From: Gammaproteobacteria bacterium
GTDB lineage: Bacteria > Pseudomonadota > Gammaproteobacteria > Chromatiales > Chromatiaceae
Length of the DNA stretch: 7,988 nucleotides
Assembly (NCBI GenBank): GCA_024277555.1
Contig: JAJRUY010000300.1
Location: 1-7,988 of the forward strand
Direction of reading: 5' to 3'
Part shown: positions 6,687 to 7,988 of the stretch, piece by piece
Position numbering within the stretch: the first letter of the stretch is position 1
How the letters are laid out: the number at the start of each line of letters is the position of its first letter
Position numbers and translations under genes: made by a program
The notes under the pieces: model-generated
The model's input: only the letters and a program-made list of their open reading frames with translations
What the model was told of the DNA's origin: nothing
The model's database searches: none

Positions 6687-7660
6687 TCCATAATTTGCTG
6701 GTTCCTGATCTTCTGGAGCCGCCGCCTGCCGGCATGGAAACCGCGGATATTCCGCGGTTTCCTGTTCTTGAGAGACTGCTCGCCCGGGCAGATAGAAAAG
6801 CCGCGCCAGAGAGTCTTGATGCAAGTCTCTTCCAACTGTTTCACCTGGAAGAGGGTACTCCTGCGGTGGCCCCCTTGTGCTGGCTGGCGGACAGTGGCGA
6901 GGAGGCTTCCGGGTGGGTGCTCCAGGCCACGCCGGTGTACCTGCGGGCCGATCGGGATCGGGTGCTGCTCTTTGAGCTGGATGAAAACCAGATGAGTTTG
7001 CAGGAGGCCAAACAGCTTGCAGTAGCATTTAACCGGCATTTTGCAGAAGATGGACTGGCTCTGGAAGTTGCTTCGCCATTGCGCTGGTATCTGTTTACCC
7101 AGACCCCTGTTCGTTCAGATTTTGCTGATTTGTCCCTGGTTGCCGGGCGCAGCATTGGCCCATCCATGCCGCAGGGAAAGGATGAAAGATTCTGGCGCGG
7201 TATTATCAATGAAACCCAGATGCTGTTTTTCCAGCTTGAAGAGAATCAGGCAAGGCAGACACAAGGCCATTTGCCGGTCAGCGGACTGTGGTTCAGTGGT
7301 GCGGGCAAACTTCCAGAAAAACGTTCCGTAGCTCCTGCAGAAGTATCAGGAAAGTATTGCCTGCTTGCTGGGCTGAAAAAATATGCGGCGGGTATTGACC
7401 CCGATAGTACAGTCACGGTAATTGATGGAATGGCAAAGGCTCGCAGGGAGCAGGATGCAAAAAACTGGCTGCAAGCGGCTGCAGAGCTGGAGCAACAGTT
7501 GGCAGCCATGGCCTGCAATGCGCAGGAAGTTTGCCTGTACCTCTGTCAGGGAACAGCGTATCACTGGAAAAGCCATATGAAATACCGGCTGTGGAGAAGA
7601 GTAAAAAGCCTAACCCGCATTTCTCACCGAGGTTCGGGAAACCCGAACAGGACACAGTGA
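6683..7660 (+). CDS. COG4255/RpfE-like protein, sometimes labelled phosphoglycerate mutase
   Basis: This 325-aa soluble protein belongs to a conserved proteobacterial family that I recall as COG4255, related to Xanthomonas RpfE and often auto-named cofactor-independent phosphoglycerate mutase. Its biochemical role is not established. Landmarks in order: LLVPDLLEPP (5-14), FPVLERLLARADR (26-38), CWLADSGEEASGWVLQATPVYLRADRDRVLLFE (66-98), WYLFTQTP (135-142), the family hallmark NETQM (176-180), and GLWFSGAGKLP (201-211). The central segments fit the family well. No metal-binding residue pattern of alkaline-phosphatase-fold mutases is evident. The ATG overlaps the thrC stop, and the N-terminus aligns with relatives from residue 1. 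Residues 310-325 are encoded by an interspersed repeat (copy D), so the native C-terminus was probably replaced at about residue 309. In some relatives this gene stands beside recJ; recJ is not seen here. Confidence 0.8.
   Translation: MIHNLLVPDLLEPPPAGMETADIPRFPVLERLLARADRKAAPESLDASLFQLFHLEEGTPAVAPLCWLADSGEEASGWVLQATPVYLRADRDRVLLFELDENQMSLQEAKQLAVAFNRHFAEDGLALEVASPLRWYLFTQTPVRSDFADLSLVAGRSIGPSMPQGKDERFWRGIINETQMLFFQLEENQARQTQGHLPVSGLWFSGAGKLPEKRSVAPAEVSGKYCLLAGLKKYAAGIDPDSTVTVIDGMAKARREQDAKNWLQAAAELEQQLAAMACNAQEVCLYLCQGTAYHWKSHMKYRLWRRVKSLTRISHRGSGNPNRTQ
6736..6762 (+). other. Perfect 12-bp hairpin in the first codons of the COG4255 gene
   Basis: GGAAACCGCGGA (6736-6747) is followed by the 3-base loop TAT and its exact complement TCCGCGGTTTCC (6751-6762). 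It lies 49 bases after the thrC stop. The bases after it, TGTTCTTG, are only mildly T-rich. The stem is GC-rich and tight enough to resemble an intrinsic terminator or attenuator, yet it is fully inside the reading frame (codons 18-27). Partial termination after thrC is inferred, not shown. Confidence 0.6.
7610..7648 (+). repeat. Interspersed repeat, copy D, with hairpin
   Basis: The core CTAACCCGCATTTCTCACCG (7610-7629) is identical to copy C. It is followed by a perfect hairpin, GTTCGGG (7632-7638), loop AAA, CCCGAAC (7642-7648). The copy is read in frame as the end of the COG4255 protein, whose TGA stop is at 7658-7660. After the hairpin, GGACACAGTGAA resembles the flank of copy E (GGACACTGAA). 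Confidence 0.75.
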
Positions 7661-7703
7661 AGCCGCTTACGATGGTCTGTTTATCGCCTCGCATCATCGG
7701 CAA

Positions 7704-7741
7704 ACTCAACAACCACCAGCTTTAGCTGGTGGTTGTTGAGT
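7704..7741. repeat. Perfect 17-bp inverted repeat, IS200/IS605-end-like hairpin
   Basis: Seventeen-base arms (7704-7720 and 7725-7741) are exactly complementary around the loop TTTA. The inner part, CCACCAGC-TTTA-GCTGGTGG, is of the kind seen in the subterminal hairpins of IS200/IS605 elements and related palindrome-associated elements. That comparison is from memory. A second GGTGGTT follows at 7749-7755. No Y1 transposase or TnpB coding sequence is present. There is no T tract directly after the stem, so a classical terminator is less likely. Confidence 0.55.
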
Positions 7742-7815
7742 ACTGGCAGGTGGTTTGTTTTAAGGGGCTAACAGTAACAGTATGATGCATCGTTGTTTTT
7801 CTGTCAGCGAGACCC

Positions 7816-7895
7816 GCTAGACATGATGTTTTGATCTGCCCATCTCATCATAATCCACGTCTTTGAGATGGGCAGGTCAAAACATCATGTCTAGC
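7816..7895. repeat. 80-nt hairpin with 32-nt arms
   Basis: The left arm (7816-7847, beginning GCTAGACATGATG) and right arm (7864-7895, ending CATCATGTCTAGC) are complementary at 31 of 32 positions. The one exception (T7835 opposite G7876) would be a G-U pair in RNA. The loop is 16 bases (7848-7863). No open reading frame of note covers it. The right arm ends in CTAGC, which is also the start of repeat copy E. It may be a small non-autonomous element, a cruciform site or a structured RNA; the sequence alone does not decide. Confidence 0.75.
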
Positions 7896-7909
7896 CCGGA
7901 CATTTCACC
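7891..7909 (+). repeat. Interspersed repeat, copy E (divergent)
   Basis: CTAGCCCGGACATTTCACC matches copy A at 16 of 19 positions and is continued by TGGACACTGAA, similar to the sequence after the hairpin of copy D. Its first five bases are the outer end of the 32-nt hairpin arm, so the two structures overlap or share a boundary. Confidence 0.5.
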
Positions 7910-7988
7910 TGGACACTGAAATAACAATATAAGATGCTGTTTTTATTAACCATTACATCTATATTAGCAAAGTGCAATATGTTGCCGG

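Larger units (their letters stand above)
7661..7988. other. Gene-free right end
   Basis: No credible coding sequence is visible in these 328 bases. They hold the 17-bp hairpin, the 80-nt hairpin and repeat copy E, then an AT-rich stretch (about 7918-7980) with a weak TATATT (7960-7965) that could belong to a promoter for a gene beyond the window. An ATG at 7979 has no Shine-Dalgarno and cannot be judged. Confidence 0.5.

Noticed and set aside
7704..7760. The 17-bp hairpin as an intrinsic terminator of the threonine cluster
   Set aside because: No T tract directly follows the stem in either direction, and the T-rich bases (7753-7761) begin 12 bases later. It cannot be excluded but is not the best reading.
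7784..7791. GATGCATC palindrome followed by TTTTT
   Set aside because: There is no loop, so it cannot form a terminator hairpin. An 8-base palindrome is expected by chance.
818..7909. The repeats as a CRISPR array
   Set aside because: Copies are kilobases apart, vary in sequence and orientation and lack regular spacers; no cas genes are present.
7979..7988. ATG near the right edge as the start of a further gene
   Set aside because: No Shine-Dalgarno is visible and only ten bases remain, too few to judge coding.

Overview
The window looks like chromosomal DNA of a gammaproteobacterium. The aminotransferase at the head of the threonine cluster resembles the E. coli AlaC family almost end to end. 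The other products (a CorC/CorB-type membrane protein, a COG4255 protein, a CheY-like regulator) are also typical of that class. The genus cannot be named from the sequence. Several genes appear to use GTG or TTG starts. A degenerate, palindrome-rich interspersed repeat sits in several gaps, as seen in gammaproteobacterial genomes that carry many small mobile-element remnants.

Left part (1-2746). The window opens inside the 3' end of a GNAT acetyltransferase of the phosphinothricin N-acetyltransferase type. A single-domain response regulator with an arginine-rich N-terminal extension follows on the same strand. It converges on a two-gene minus-strand group: an Mth938-like protein (upstream) and a DUF21-CBS-CorC_HlyC membrane protein (downstream). 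The convergent gap (821-989) holds two copies of the repeat, arranged like the ends of a small inverted-repeat element.

Centre (2747-7660). A divergent intergenic region carries another repeat copy and a possible promoter. It is followed by a tight plus-strand cluster: alaC (glutamate-pyruvate aminotransferase), hom (homoserine dehydrogenase), thrC (threonine synthase) and a COG4255/RpfE-like protein whose ATG overlaps the thrC stop. Hom and ThrC catalyse the NAD(P)H-dependent reduction to homoserine and the final step to threonine. Homoserine kinase, which acts between them, is not in the window. A perfect 12-bp hairpin lies in the first codons of the COG4255 gene and may modulate read-through from thrC.

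Right part (7610-7988). No gene is visible after 7660. The region is dense in structure: a repeat copy that supplies the last 16 codons of the COG4255 gene, a perfect 17-bp hairpin resembling IS200/IS605-type ends, and an 80-nt hairpin with 32-nt arms that pair completely as RNA if one G-U pair is allowed. The right arm of that hairpin runs into a fifth repeat copy. No complete new multi-gene system is visible. The most unusual material is this repeat family and the structured right end.
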